64,000 bases of DNA from Aselliscus stoliczkanus (Eukaryota; Chordata; Mammalia; Chiroptera; Hipposideridae). Location of the stretch: contig CM066732.1 in the NCBI GenBank assembly GCA_033961575.1, forward strand, positions 110,796,687-110,860,686. Direction: 5' to 3'. The notes beneath the pieces are model-generated. The model was given only the letters and a program-made list of their open reading frames with translations. It searched no databases and was not told the origin of the DNA. Both the position numbers and the translations under genes were made by a program. This document shows positions 48,061 to 59,699 of this stretch, piece by piece (position 1 is the first letter of the stretch; the number at the start of each line of letters is the position of its first letter).

Positions 48061-49699
48061 ATTACTCCCATGCTAATGAAATAAGTTCCAGGAGCCCTTA
48101 CTTATCTGAGCCCCATCCCAAGCCCTAAGAGGGGCTCTGGCAATGTGTTCACATGGTCATATGTTTTGTAAAATTTGTAAATGCAAACCATTTTAACCAC
48201 ACTTGGTTAAGAAAGTTGTCTCTTCCCATATCAACTTCACCATTCTTCTCCCTTCCCTTAACATCAGGTAACACTGGAGCCACCATGGGCATTTTGGGGA
48301 TCTGACTTAGGAGAAGTTAAGTTAGGTTTTGTGAGACATGGTCATGGACTTCACTACTCATTCAATGCAGGAATTGTTCCCAGGAATACTCCTGCTGCCC
48401 ACCAGTGGACACTCAGGCGTGGCATCTGACTCAAAGGTACATTGTCCAAGGTCAGATCAAGACATAAATGTGCCTTGTAGCACCAGCCCCTGGAAGTACA
48501 GCGAGAGTAAAACAAAAACAAAAACAAAACACCCCCCAAAAATCACCAAAAACAACAAAGTTTGAATTGTATGGAAGCAGAAGCTGGTCTGTGAGAAATT
48601 CTTCCAGTCAGACGTGGAAAATTATAAATAGGAGATTTGGTCTTCATTGACTCCTCATCAAAGCAAAATTCTCTCTTGTTAGGAATAGACTCATAATGCT
48701 GCATATACAATTATAAACATACTGTTTTGTTTTCTTTTGGGGGAAATCTTACGAAAGAGAATTTATCATAATTTTGGGGTTTATAAGACAAAAACTGATA
48801 GCAGTAGTACACAGAGTATTTCTGTCTGCAAAGCTACATGCTTAATGAATTTCAACTATCAAGACTAAAAAATATTTGATCAACCATGCTAAAGAAAAAA
48901 GTTGTCTTTTTACTCAGATTATTATTTAGGTGATAATGTTTCTCTAAAAGTTCAGGAAAAAGTATCTATTTAGAAAAAGCTTATTTGAAAACTATATAGA
49001 CAATATTACTAAAACATTTCATATAATATAAAAATTATGCAACCAAAAAATTAAAGGAAAAGTACAGCAGAGGTGTGTCAAATAGTTAACAAAAATATTA
49101 TATTACTTTTTTAGACGTTTTTGTGAAATTCAGGTTCTTTAAATTTTTTATAATTTGTTATAATTTTTCTTTCTCATTACAAATAAATACTCGCTTTAAA
49201 AGGCTGCCAAAATTTTATGTTTCTGGTGTACAAAACTGGAATCTGCCCCAGTCACTATGTATCATTTATTTATGATTTATATACAGTAAAAGCTAAAAAC
49301 ATGCATGGGAAGAATAAGAAGCAACTGCAGGATCTTGTTTACCTTAGGAATGGGAAGAGGGGTCTGGGCGATAGGCATGTGCTTCCCCTGTGCTCATAGC
49401 ATTTTCCATAGTCAGTAACTGGAATCCCTGAATTCTGCTTTGAGTGAGCATCTGGCTAAATCTGAGACACAGTCTCATTAATGGAACTATGTTTTTCAAA
49501 AATGGGTGCAACAAGATTTGCCTCATTCTGTAAAATGGTATATCTTATCCCTATTTTTATTACATAGATGCAGTTAAATTAATTGAGATCAAAGGTTTAA
49601 GAGGGCTTTCACTTTATAAAATACTGTCAAATGTTATACAGTTTGCAAAATGACAATCTAGATGCAAGTATTAATAATGAGAATGTCAATAATATTATC
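48060..49699. other. Unique sequence
   Basis: Contains an (aaaac)n-rich stretch at 48508-48530 that looks like a retrotransposon tail, but its body is not recognised. The rest is AT-rich. Confidence 0.45.
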
Positions 49700-49835
49700 T
49701 TAAATTTGTTGAGTATTCACTACATGTCAGGTACTCTTCTCTGTGGTCTGATATGTATTTATTTAAGATTCCCAAAAAGCTTATGAGGGAGATACTATTA
49801 TTATTCCCATTTTACAGATCAGATCAACTATGTAA
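49700..49835 (-). repeat. MIR fragment, antisense
   Basis: cactacatgtcaggtactct and attcccattttacagatca. Confidence 0.75.
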
Positions 49836-50284
49836 CTTTTTGATGATTTACCTATATTTATTTAATACCTATAAAATATTATAATCAGTCAGTGCTCTAC
49901 TCATTTCACTTAAAAACCATCAGTCCAGGTGTACGATATTATGTTAAGGGTGTTGGGGGTGATGGGCAAGAATGCTACAAACAATTATTAAATAAATTTC
50001 TATTTTTCAGTAGTTATTGTATCATATACTCCATACATGTCACGCTAAATAGTTTGAATTTTACGGAATAATATAAAGAAATGTATATAGGTTTTTCATT
50101 TCTCACTTATATTTTAATCCAGACTCCATACTATTTCTTCTAAAATCAAAACTCAGCAAATTCAGAATAGTATTCTCTCAAATTCAAAAGTTTCATTTTG
50201 GTATTTATCTTTGGACTCTCTAATTTACCTAAAGTGTTATAAAATACCACAACTTATATAAGGAAACTCCAGCATTACGGAATC

Positions 50285-50480
50285 CACAGTTCCATTAAGT
50301 ATCATACATTCAACAACAACATTTGTATAAACTAGGAATTATATGCCACAAACTGGGTATTCAAAGAGAAAAAAATTCCCTGCCTTCACAGAGCTCCAAG
50401 ATCCAATCTGAACCAGCCAATAAAATAATAAATCGTAAAGAGAGGCACTTCAGAGAACTCTAAAATAAAATAAGGAGGGC
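50285..50480 (-). repeat. L2 3' fragment, antisense
   Basis: ccctgccttcacagagctcc and agccaataaaataataaat. Confidence 0.5.
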
Positions 50481-50779
50481 AGGTATTGAGGTGGGGGACT
50501 GAGGAGACAAAAACTGGAAGGAAAAAGAAATAAAAACCACCAGTGCAGGTTCTTTGTCGTCCTCCATACTGCCTCACTCCTAAATGGATCCACAGTCCAC
50601 TAGCTTCATTACCAATGGCTTGATGCAGGAGCTCTGAAATATCACATCATGGATCTTAAGTGAAGTGAGGGTGAGAGGGGTCTTTGGTGAAGCAAATGGA
50701 GGGGATAAAAAGTTGGACAGAAAATTTCCTGCCCGAACATGTTGCGAGTGTGTGGTGTTTCAGCCACAGGCTCCTGGTG

Positions 50780-51300
50780 ATGGAACTTTAGTTGCTGAAC
50801 ATGAAGATAATTTCAGTACCCTACAATTATGTGCCTAATTAAAATTAAGAAATTAGAACACAGTTAAAAGGAATAATATTTTGCTCACAGCTAATTTCAT
50901 TAAAGTATTAATGAACAGGACTCTTTTTATGGCCAGAGGGCAACCACTTTCTACAGGGTACTTCCATGCTAGCTAATTTATTCATGCATGAAAAACAATC
51001 CAATGAGAAATGAGGGAGCAGAGAACTGCTGGTCCTAATTAAAATATTTAAAACACCACGTCTATTTTCTTCCATCTAGCCAAATACCTAAGCTTGAGCC
51101 AGCATGGTGCCAATTAACATGGAAAAAGCAAACACAAACACCCACAGTTTCTGATTAAAGTGCACATTATTGTACCATGCAATATATTGTTCAGCACATA
51201 TATGTAAATGTTTAATTAACCCATGTCTAAAACGCAGCAACATTTGAAAATCGATACTTTAATCCCCAAACAAGTGGCAATCTGTGTAAGGGAGACACTT
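50780..51300. promoter_or_regulatory. Candidate enhancer-like element
   Basis: Repeat-free segment with many TAAT/ATTA cores: cctaattaaaatt, gctaatttcattaaagtatt, gctagctaatttattcatgc, tcctaattaaaat, gccaattaacat, tttaattaaccc. Such clustering is typical of deeply conserved developmental enhancers. Conservation itself cannot be seen from one sequence. Confidence 0.35.
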
Positions 51301-51554
51301 ACTTATTTATCACAGTGTTTTATTCAAACTTAATTTGAAGCAGTTGTGTGCTAGACATGCTAAAGTGTTTCTTAAGGGAAAGAGCAGGGAGGAGAATCTT
51401 TGCTTGGCAGACTTCTCTTCAGATGGCAGCGAGATTGTTAGTCGCCAAAGACTTGTGAGAGGAACTAGATTAGCCTCAGGTGATCTGAAATTTTTCATTA
51501 ATAATGTAGGGGGAAGCCTGGACCTAAACCCATTTGTCAGCCTGGACAGCAATG

Positions 51555-51674
<120 letters not shown>

Positions 51675-51859
51675 CCTCTTTGTTAACTAAAGACCAGCCC
51701 GTTGGAACAAACTCCGGAGACATCCTACCTACCATGGGAGCATGCTGGAGAGAAATGTCTGAAACACTGAGAAGCTAAAGATTTAAAAACCTGACAAATA
51801 TTAACTGGAAGTTTATCAACATAGTAAAAGCAATCATCAAAGAAGAATTAATGTTTTCA

Positions 51860-52025
51860 TAGCTGCTACATTCACTTCAGTTATCTCTGTCTTAATCCTG
51901 TGAGGCAGGCTGAGCGAGGCGAACCGGAGCTAAGCACAGTGAAGTGACTTGGGGAAAGTCGTGCACAGCCCATGCTGGAGCCAGAACTTGAACCCAGGTC
52001 CTTTACCTCCAACATCACTCCACTA
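51860..52025 (-). repeat. MIR, antisense
   Basis: cctgtgaggcaggctgagcg, gtgaagtgacttggggaaag and ccagaacttgaacccaggtc. Confidence 0.75.
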
Positions 52026-52448
52026 TCTACTATATTCATTTTAATTAGCTATTAATTTTGTTTACATGAGAGAGATATAATCTTAAGAAACCTAATTACT
52101 ACTCAGTTAGCTATTAAAAATAGTTTATTTTTTTGAACATTTGTTGGAAAAGGTTAGGAAGCTGAGGATATATGAAACAACTTTTCCTCTTTCTAAGGTT
52201 TTGCACTATGTTTCAACAACTAAAATCATGGAAGTTTAGACTAAGATGTTCAAGGTCATTTTATTGATAGGGTTTCAAAAATGTCTGTAAGCAGCAGAGT
52301 CCTCTTTTCATACATAATCTTTCATGAAACACTAATATTGACACAGGTAAAAGTAGGACCCTTTAACAGAGGGGGTGGATCTCATTTTCCAAGATGGCAG
52401 CTGAGGCACCACTTTCTGAAAGCCACTGTGCTCCTCAAAGCCTTCATT

Positions 52449-52462
52449 AAACAACGGGAGGA
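52449..52462. repeat. 5' target-site duplication of the U6atac-L1 insertion
   Basis: The 14-mer aaacaacgggagga ends exactly where U6atac base 1 begins. It is repeated without mismatch at 54614-54627 after the L1 A-tail. Confidence 0.93.
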
Positions 52463-52590
52463 GTGTTGTATGAAAGGAGAGAAGGTTAGCACTCCCCTTG
52501 ACAAGGATGGAAGAGGCCCTCGGGCCTAACAACACGCATACGGTTAAGGCATTGCCACCTACTTCGTGGCATCTAACCACTGTTTTTTTT
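52463..52590 (+). pseudogene. RNU6ATAC pseudogene: U6atac snRNA retrocopy (5' part of an L1 chimera)
   Basis: U6atac is the catalytic-core snRNA of the minor (U12-dependent) spliceosome; it pairs with U4atac and with the AT-AC intron 5' splice site. Compared from memory with human U6atac, this segment begins at the exact RNA 5' end (gtgttgtatgaaagg) and runs to the terminal oligo-T. I see only about one internal substitution (g to a near 52528) and a two-base change just before the T-run. The 5'-splice-site recognition stretch aaggagaga is intact at 52474-52482. The T-run is 8 bases, longer than the encoded terminator I remember, which would fit the known 3' oligouridylation of U6-class RNAs. 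It starts immediately after a 14-bp target-site duplication and is followed directly by L1 sequence. No TATA box or PSE is evident upstream, as expected for a retrocopy of a gene with an external Pol III promoter, so it is most likely not transcribed. Confidence 0.93.
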
Positions 52591-52600
52591 AACCAAAGAA

Positions 52601-54097
52601 GTGAAAGATCTGTACTCAGAAAATTATAAGACACTGAGGAAAGAAATCATAGAAGATACAAATAAATGGAAACACCTACCATGCTCATGGATAGGAAGAA
52701 TTAATATAGTTAAAATGTCCATACTGCCTAAAGCAATATATAGATTCAATGCAATTCCTATCAAACTACCAAGGGCATTTTTCACAGAAATAGAAAATAT
52801 AATCCTAAAGTTTATATGGAATCATAAGAGACCCAGAATAGCCTCGGCAATTCTGAGGAATAAAAACAAAGTCGGGGGGATCACGCTACCAGACATCAAA
52901 ACCTACTACAAGGCCACAGTAATCAAGACAGTTTGGTATTGGCATAAAAACAGGCACATCGATCAGTGGAACAGAACAGAGAGCCCAGAAATTAATCCAA
53001 GCATTTATGGACAGTTAATCTATGACAAGGGAAGCAAGAATTTACACTGGAGTAAAGATAGTCTATTCAATAAATGGTGCTGGGAAAATTGGACTGACAC
53101 ATGCAAAAAATGAAACTGGATCATCTCCTTACGCCTTATACAAGAACAAATTCAAAATGGATTAAAGACTTAAATGTAAGACCTGAAACCATAAAAATCC
53201 TAAATGAAAATATAGGGAGTACATTTGCAGACATTACCGGAGCAGTATTTTTACTGATACATCCCTACGGGCTAGGGAAGTAAAAGAAAAAATGAACATA
53301 TGGGATTATATCAGACTTAAAAGTTTTTTCACAACAAAGGAAACCATTAATAAAACAAAAAGGAAGCCTACTGAATGGGAGAATATATTTGCCAACGATA
53401 TATCTGATAAGGGGTTAATATCCAAAATTTATAAAACACTCATGAAACTCAACACCAAAAAAACAAACAACCCAATTAAAAAATGGGCAGAAGATATGAA
53501 GAGACATTTCTCTAAAGAGGACATACAGATGGCCAACAGGCATATGAAAAAAGTTCAACCTCACTGGCCATTAGGGAAATGCAAATAAAAACCACCATGA
53601 GATACCACCTCACTCCAGTCAGAATGGCTATCATCAACAAATCAACAAACAACAAGTGCTGGCGGGGCTGTGGGGAAAAGGGGACCCTGCTGCACTGTTG
53701 GTGGGACTGCAGATTGGTGCAGCCACTATGGAAGTCAGTATGGAGGTATCTCAAAGAACTGGAAATAGAGCTACCGTTTGACCCAGCAATTCCACTCCTA
53801 GGTATTTATCCTGAAAAAACCAAGACACTTATTCAAAAAAGTTATGCACCCCGATGTTCATAGCAGCACAATTTACAATAGCTAAGACTTGGAAACAACC
53901 AAAATGCCCGTCAGTAGATGACTGGATTAAGAAACTGTGGTATATTTATACAATGGAGTATTACTCTGCTATAAAGAAGAATGAAATCGTGCCATTTGCA
54001 ATGATATGGATGGACCTAGAGACTATAATGTTGAGTGAAATAAGTCAGTCAGAGAAGGACAAATACCATATGATCTCACTTATATGTGGAATATGAA
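52601..54097 (+). pseudogene. L1 ORF2 C-terminal fragment, frameshifted
   Basis: L1 ORF2p is the endonuclease/reverse transcriptase of L1. Only the region from the RT thumb to the C-terminus is present. The first open segment (52601-53113) carries the typical L1 [20 protein letters not shown] and [14 protein letters not shown] stretches. Reading then moves between frames in segments 53101-53283, 53292-53588, 53579-53863 and 53854-54096, so at least four frame-disrupting changes exist. The C-terminal Cys/His motif C-x3-C-x7-H-x4-C is preserved at about 53657-53713. The frame ends with the usual ...ISLICGI just before the stop near 54097. The sequence is close to the mammalian L1 consensus, so the copy is not very old, but it cannot encode a working protein. 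Confidence 0.9.
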
Positions 54098-54613
54098 AAA
54101 CTGTATGAATGAGCAAAGTAAACAGAAACTGTCTCATAGATATAGAGGAAAAATCAGGGTTGCTAAGTTGGAGAGGAATGGGGATGAGGGAGAAGGGGAA
54201 GGGATTAGACAGCAAAAATAGGCAACTACAATATTGCTACTGGGATAGGAAAAACAGTTTGGGGAATATAATTAATAATGTTGTAAATATTCTGTGGAAT
54301 GTCAGATGATCATAGGTCTTGTTAGGGAGACCATTTCATGGATGGAGTAGAGGTTTGATCACTGCACTGTATTACTAAAGTGGAGGTGGTATACCTACTG
54401 TAATTGAATATATATAGTCACGGGATGTGGATTATACTGTGGAAGAGAGTCAGAGGAAGAGTAATAGATATATATGATATGGGGGGGGAGTGGGGTGGTG
54501 TATTGGGGGTGGGGGGTTATCACTTTGAGGGGTAAAATGTATAACTATTGCACTGTGTTGTACACCTGAAACTAATTAAAAATAAAATAAAAAATTAAAA
54601 AAAAAAAAAAAAA
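54098..54613 (+). repeat. L1 3' UTR with G-rich tract and A-tail
   Basis: Sequence between the ORF2 stop and the tail. It holds purine-rich DNA (about 54160-54210), a strong G-run cluster at 54481-54516, and the conserved terminal block cactttgagg...ctgaaactaatt (about 54520-54577), then A-rich sequence. The same terminal block recurs at 19917-19977. Confidence 0.85.
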
Positions 54614-54627
54614 AAACAACGGGAGGA
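54614..54627. repeat. 3' target-site duplication of the U6atac-L1 insertion
   Basis: Exact copy of 52449-52462 directly after the oligo-A tail. The first three a's could equally be tail, so the duplication could be counted as 11 to 14 bp. Confidence 0.92.
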
Positions 54628-54934
54628 ATTGAGGTCCAGAGAGGTAAGCACACGAGATATGTATTTATGCAACATAATAGACCTGAAGTATGCCTACAGT
54701 AACCTTGAGTTGCCCAGTGCTCTTTCTATAGCATCATGTCCCTAATGAAATCAATGGAAGCCATAATGCATGGAAAGTTGTAGAGCCAAATAGAGGCAGG
54801 AGTGTTCATGCAAAATTACCAGCAACAATATAGGAATGTATGGTCATGAGGCAGGTTGGCCTGGCACATAGCAAGAGATAAGATGGAAGGCCAAAGGCTT
54901 AAAAGAGATTTGTCTCTGCCCCATGACTGCAGGT

Positions 54935-55060
54935 CCCTCATTTCACTTCCCTGGGCCTCAGAACCTTCATCTGAAAATGGGGTCAATATCTCACAGAATT
55001 GTTTTAAAAACTAAATAAGAATCAATGAACATGCCATTACAAAAGTAAGTACTTCATTAT
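54935..55060 (+). repeat. MIR fragment
   Basis: cttccctgggcctcagaaccttcatctgaaaatggggtc then agaattgttttaaaaactaaa. Confidence 0.75.
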
Positions 55061-55194
55061 ACAGGATTGCAAATGCTTCCTTGTCTATTTCTGCCACTAG
55101 ACTCTGTGCTTATTCCAAGATAATATCTATGTTTTACTATCCCTTTATCCCCAGGAAAGGTGTTCAATTAGCATTGGATGATGTTGTTGAATCC

Positions 55195-55450
55195 ATAATG
55201 ACAGTAATAATGACTAACATATATTAAGCATGTGCTATGTGCTAAGCATTGATGCTAAACACTTGATGATAATTATTTAATCCAAATAACAACCCAATAA
55301 GACTGATATTATTATTGCCCTCACTGCACAACTGAAAATCTGAGACATAAAAAAAGTGATGTATTTGCCCAGAGTACCAGAACTAATAAGTGGTGAAGAA
55401 AAGATCCACAGTGATGATCAAACCTCAGAGCCCAGGCTCTTATTCACTAC
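55195..55450 (-). repeat. MIR, antisense, near full length
   Basis: ttaagcatgtgctatgtgc, aataacaacccaataagactg and agcccaggctcttattcacta. Confidence 0.8.
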
Positions 55451-56189
55451 GTTCTTCAAAAGCAGCAATTTGGGGTGACAAACTGAGTTGCTGGCGAGGG
55501 AATAAGACAAATGTCTCAGATGGAAAAACATGTAAAACACATCCAGTTCCACTGAGACACATGAAATGAAAATTCCGAAAAAGTTTTGTTCTAGCAATCT
55601 GGCATTAGCGATGGCTAGAGGACATCTCTAATCTCTAAGAATGATGTTGTAGAGTTTGTGTTCCCACCATTCAACTCTCAGAAGGACCATTGGTCTGATT
55701 CAATGTGTCTGAAAGAGAACGGCTCTTGACTAAGCCAAAGGAAGAGAGGTACCAGAAGGAGTGGGAGGAAGGAAGGAACACCAGAACATGGTTCACAATG
55801 CACCAGGAATTACCCTGTGATCAACACCTCATTGTCTTTTCATTTATAAGTATCTGTACACATCCAAAAACCTATGCTACAACAGATGCTGAAGTAAATG
55901 TGTCTGGTCACAATACAGACAGATGGGAGTCAACAGAAAGATGACACGGGTCCTCTTTCATACTGAATCACTGAATTGCTGTTTGAAATTGCAAGTCGAG
56001 TCAGCAAGGTGTATAGAAACTCATTAGTGATGCAGGCATACTTGATCATGAAGGAAAGTTGTGCATACCTGGGTTATATCACAGGCATTTTCAGGGACTT
56101 CTTTTTGGGCAATCATGATTCATATTCTGGTCAGAAACTAAATAATGGGCTGGTTGGACCACTGGTCTAACCCTGTGTGATATTCTTCA
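55451..56189. other. Unique sequence
   Basis: Short frames at 55705 and 55976 without recognisable domains. No repeat seen. Confidence 0.5.
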
Positions 56190-57500
56190 TGAGATCTTGG
56201 CATTTAATTGGTAATTAACAACTATATTCATGCATACAAAGTGTCTTGTTAAAGACAAGATGGGGTGCATGTGTCTGGGTTACTAATTTGCAGCTGGCAT
56301 TGACAGAGCCCTTGATGATTATCGTTTTCTAATTGTTGAAAACTTCATGGAAAGGGTTCATATCTCATTAGTCTACCCCTTACAACTTACCTACATCTTA
56401 CCAAATTTCTTAGTTGCCTAGGATCCAAAGCAAAGCGATTTAATTAAAAGTATTTTCTTTTAATGTAATACGCGTTAAGTTATTTCACAATCTGGCATTT
56501 CCTCCAAAACAGCCAACATTAGATAACTACATTTTCAGAAGGTTTGTTTGTTTTTCATTCTCACTCTGTAATCAAGTGTGGTTCTTAAAATTTTCACTTT
56601 CAAGGGTGGGGTTGGGGAGGAAAGCAACAAAGCTCATCTCCAAGATGGAGGCTGCATTTTTATGCGTCTTTAGCCAGACAAACATTAGTCCTTCCCCCAA
56701 ACTGGAGCAGCTATTCTGAAGAAGGTAAACTTGCTGTTTTCTCAATATGCAGATGGGCTGTTGTCACAGATCCACACAGTAATGAACAACTTCTCAATAT
56801 TTAATAAGCCTGGCATTCCTGTCCCCAGGCGGAGAGCATAGGCAGTTGGTAGCCAGCTACTAACTGACCATTAAAATACGGAATCTCTCTTTAAAATGTG
56901 CTTCCCAAACAGGTTACATCACCTGCAGTGGGCAGTGAGCACTGTCCTCTGCCGGGAGGTGGCCTGTCCTCCTCCCACCTGAAGAGATGTGGCAGGAGCA
57001 AGCCAAGGGAGCCTGCTCACTATTCAAACAGGGGCTACAACACAACCCTGTTTCTAACAGAGGTTTTAAAAGAGGGGGAAAGCCCATCAACAGCCCTTCT
57101 CAGGGCAGTTGTTAGCCAAGCAAGTAAAAATGAGGAAATTAGCCATGAGGATTTTTTAATGTAAAAGAATGAAAACTGTTCTGGAACTCTGTTCTTTCAC
57201 TCTTTTCATGCTTGTTTGTATACAGGAGAGTTTTGTGCTGTCTCTGGTGGGCTGTGTGAGTATAAATATAGTGCAACAATAATGCTCACTAATTGGACCA
57301 GGAAGCCATTAATTCAGAACAATAATATTTGAGCATTTTAGCAGTGGCTTTTGTCTTTAAATCCAAGGAGTAAAAAAACAAATCTAATGTTAATGTGATT
57401 ATAGGGAAATTCAGAAAATCATTAATACAATCAGATCATTTTCTGAACAACAGAAACACTAACATAATGAGTTCTCCTTGCTCTTATTGACCATTAAGAG
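56190..57500. promoter_or_regulatory. Candidate conserved non-coding region
   Basis: Over 1 kb without recognisable repeats, with taattggtaattaac, cactaattggaccaggaagc, cattaattcagaac, aaattagccatgagg and tgttaatgtgattatagg motifs. An 88-codon frame at 56898 has no recognisable domain. Confidence 0.3.
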
Positions 57501-58739
57501 AAAACATTTGGCTGTAACTATAATTCCATGTTAACACCAATATTCCCATGATCACATTAAGCATAGAGAGTTTTAAAATTCTTGAGTGGGCCTACCACAA
57601 GTCTTGTTACCATTGCTTTATAAGATGTGATTGTCTTTTCTTCTCTTTCATCAACAGCAGTAGGAATTATGGTGTTTTTCATGACTACTTTTCATAAAGA
57701 AACAAGAGAATTTTTTCTTAACCATTCAGAATTGTTGCATGCATAATGATGACGTTTCCCATCATCATTATCCCGTCATGATAAAGACGTGGATGATGGG
57801 TGAGGGACTTCCTAACAGATGATTGGCTCTCATCATTATCCTCTAATGACCCCAATTCATGCTCCAGGAAAACTAAAAACTTCATTGCCCTTTCGGCCAC
57901 TTTTCAGGAGCATTAATTCTAAAAGTGTTTATGGTCATGTGTTGCTGAGCAATAAAAGGAGCTAATCTGCTCTGTGTTGTGTCAGGAGACAAAACTATGA
58001 CCAGGGGTAAAGGTACCATGAAACAGATTCAGAGCCTCCATGACAATTAACTAGCAGACTGTCCAGTAACATAATGAATAGGGTGACTTAAAAGGTAGAG
58101 GCACTCAGAGGCTGAAAGACTGTCTATCATGGGTGCCAGTAATAGTTTTTCAAAACAAAAAAATTCAGTGTATTTTTTTCAAACTCCCATGTGAGATCCC
58201 AAAATATGACACTAATGAAAATAGCACGCTTTGCCTGAAGAAGCAGATGGAGAACCTAGAATTCCATTCACACACACTCACCTTGTTTTAACCCCCAAGG
58301 CTATCGGCCAATTCCACGAGGCTCCAAGGAACAGTTTAAAAACCACTGCTGTAAAAAAATGACCACAACACTTGAGGGTGTTGTAACCCTGGGTTTAAGA
58401 ACCTGGATGACAAGGTGAAGTGATAGCCATACCCACACCAAGTGCCAGAGCCAACTCTACGATTCTAGCTAAGATTGAAATAAGATAAACATTTTTATTA
58501 AATTATACAATCGTTTTGAAATATTCAAATGCTTAGGCTTTTATGTATAAAAGCCAATGGTGGTCAATTTCCTGTGTGCAGCCAGAGGTTTAGGTATCAT
58601 ATAAAAATTAGCCTAATGAAATTTTTCTGTTTCTGCCCTTTTGAAATTCTTTTGAAGGACTCAATATCACGGTCAGCAGCTTAGATCTATCTATGCAGTA
58701 GAATTTAAAACAATGGTGTATCTTTTAAATAAGTAACTT
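57501..58739. other. Unique sequence
   Basis: A cluster of atcattatc/tgatgacg strings lies at 57740-57845. A weak MER5A-like piece lies around 58290-58355 (aacagtttaaaaaccactgctg). Confidence 0.45.
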
Positions 58740-58985
58740 TTTTGAGTGTTTATTATGTAGCAGGCATGGTTCTGAGTGTTTTATATGTACTAATTCATTT
58801 AGGTTTCACAAGAACTCCATGATATGGCTACTGTCATCACCCCCTTTTTACAGATGTGGAAACTGAGGCTTACAGGAAGAAGCTTATCTAGCTGCACACA
58901 CTAGCTAAGTTGTAGAGCTGGTATTTGAACTGAGGCAAATCTGACCCCAGAGCTCACAAGCTTAACCTTTACCCTACACAAGAAG
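58740..58985 (-). repeat. MIR, antisense, near full length
   Basis: tattatgtagcaggcatgg, ctttttacagatgtggaaactgagg and cttaacctttaccctacac. Confidence 0.85.
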
Positions 58986-59529
58986 TCAGAGAACTCCTAC
59001 TGTCCAGAGGGAATCTAAAGAGGTAGTTCACAAAAAACCTGATTTTCAAATTGTCACATGAGCTTTTCACGGCAGCTCCACGTCAGTGAGCAGCAAAAGG
59101 AAAGGAAAAGAAATAAAAAATGGGAGTTGAGGAACTAGAACAATGTGTGTGGGTAAGCTACTTTTCCTGCAAAAGATGTCAAGAATACAGATTAATTCAC
59201 CCAAAAGTCAAAAGACAATTGTTTTTTCTTTTGGGAAGTAAAGTGTGTTGGCTGGCCTCAAGGCTAACGAAGAGTTAGAAACACCCCACCACTCTGATGA
59301 GTCCATGGGCACCGGCTCCCCGCCAGACTCAACACAGTGCTAAGGAGCCTCTTGGACAGCCAGCCCTGAGCAGGACACATAAGAGACCTGTGGTTCGCCA
59401 GCAGGGTCTGCCGTCAGCCTGTGACATCTACAGCAATAATATCACTGATGAACCATCTAGAGAGTTCTTTGGAATTACAAAGCCTCCAGCCATAGTAGAG
59501 TGTGAGCCTCATACCCAACCTGTGAAGCA

Positions 59530-59640
59530 CAGACTATCATCTGTTTCACAGATGAGGAAATTGAGATGCAGAGAGGCAAAAGTACCTGTCTCGAAGCTTT
59601 TCCGTTGATCAAAGGCAAAACTGAGACTCAGGTTTTCTGA
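59530..59640 (-). repeat. MIR fragment, antisense
   Basis: ttcacagatgaggaaattgagatgcagagagg. The 103-codon open frame from 59297 runs into this repeat and is not considered a gene. Confidence 0.75.
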
Positions 59641-59699
59641 TGTCAAAGCATCTCTCTCTTATCAGGCCCCTTGGTGCAGGTGTCACTCATTAGCTAGTC

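Larger units (their letters stand above)
52463..54613 (+). mobile_element. Chimeric retrotransposon insertion: U6atac fused to 5'-truncated L1
   Basis: One insertion unit is bounded by identical 14-bp duplications (aaacaacgggagga) at 52449-52462 and 54614-54627. In order it contains U6atac cDNA, an L1 ORF2 3' portion, the L1 3' UTR with a G-rich tract, and an A-rich tail. The insertion point reads att|aaac on the top strand, compatible with an L1 endonuclease nick of TTTT/AA type on the bottom strand. The U6atac T-run meets L1 sequence that in standard L1 is preceded by ttt, so short microhomology at the template switch is likely. Removing the insert restores the tail of an antisense MIR ('gaggaattgaggtccagagagg'). 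Confidence 0.92.

Noticed and set aside
52463..52590. Functional U6atac gene
   Set aside because: It starts exactly at a target-site duplication, runs into L1 without flanking Pol III external promoter elements, and carries changes near the 3' end; a retrocopy explains all of this.
52601..53113. 170-codon frame as a host gene
   Set aside because: It is L1 ORF2 C-terminal sequence; the reading continues through other frames downstream.
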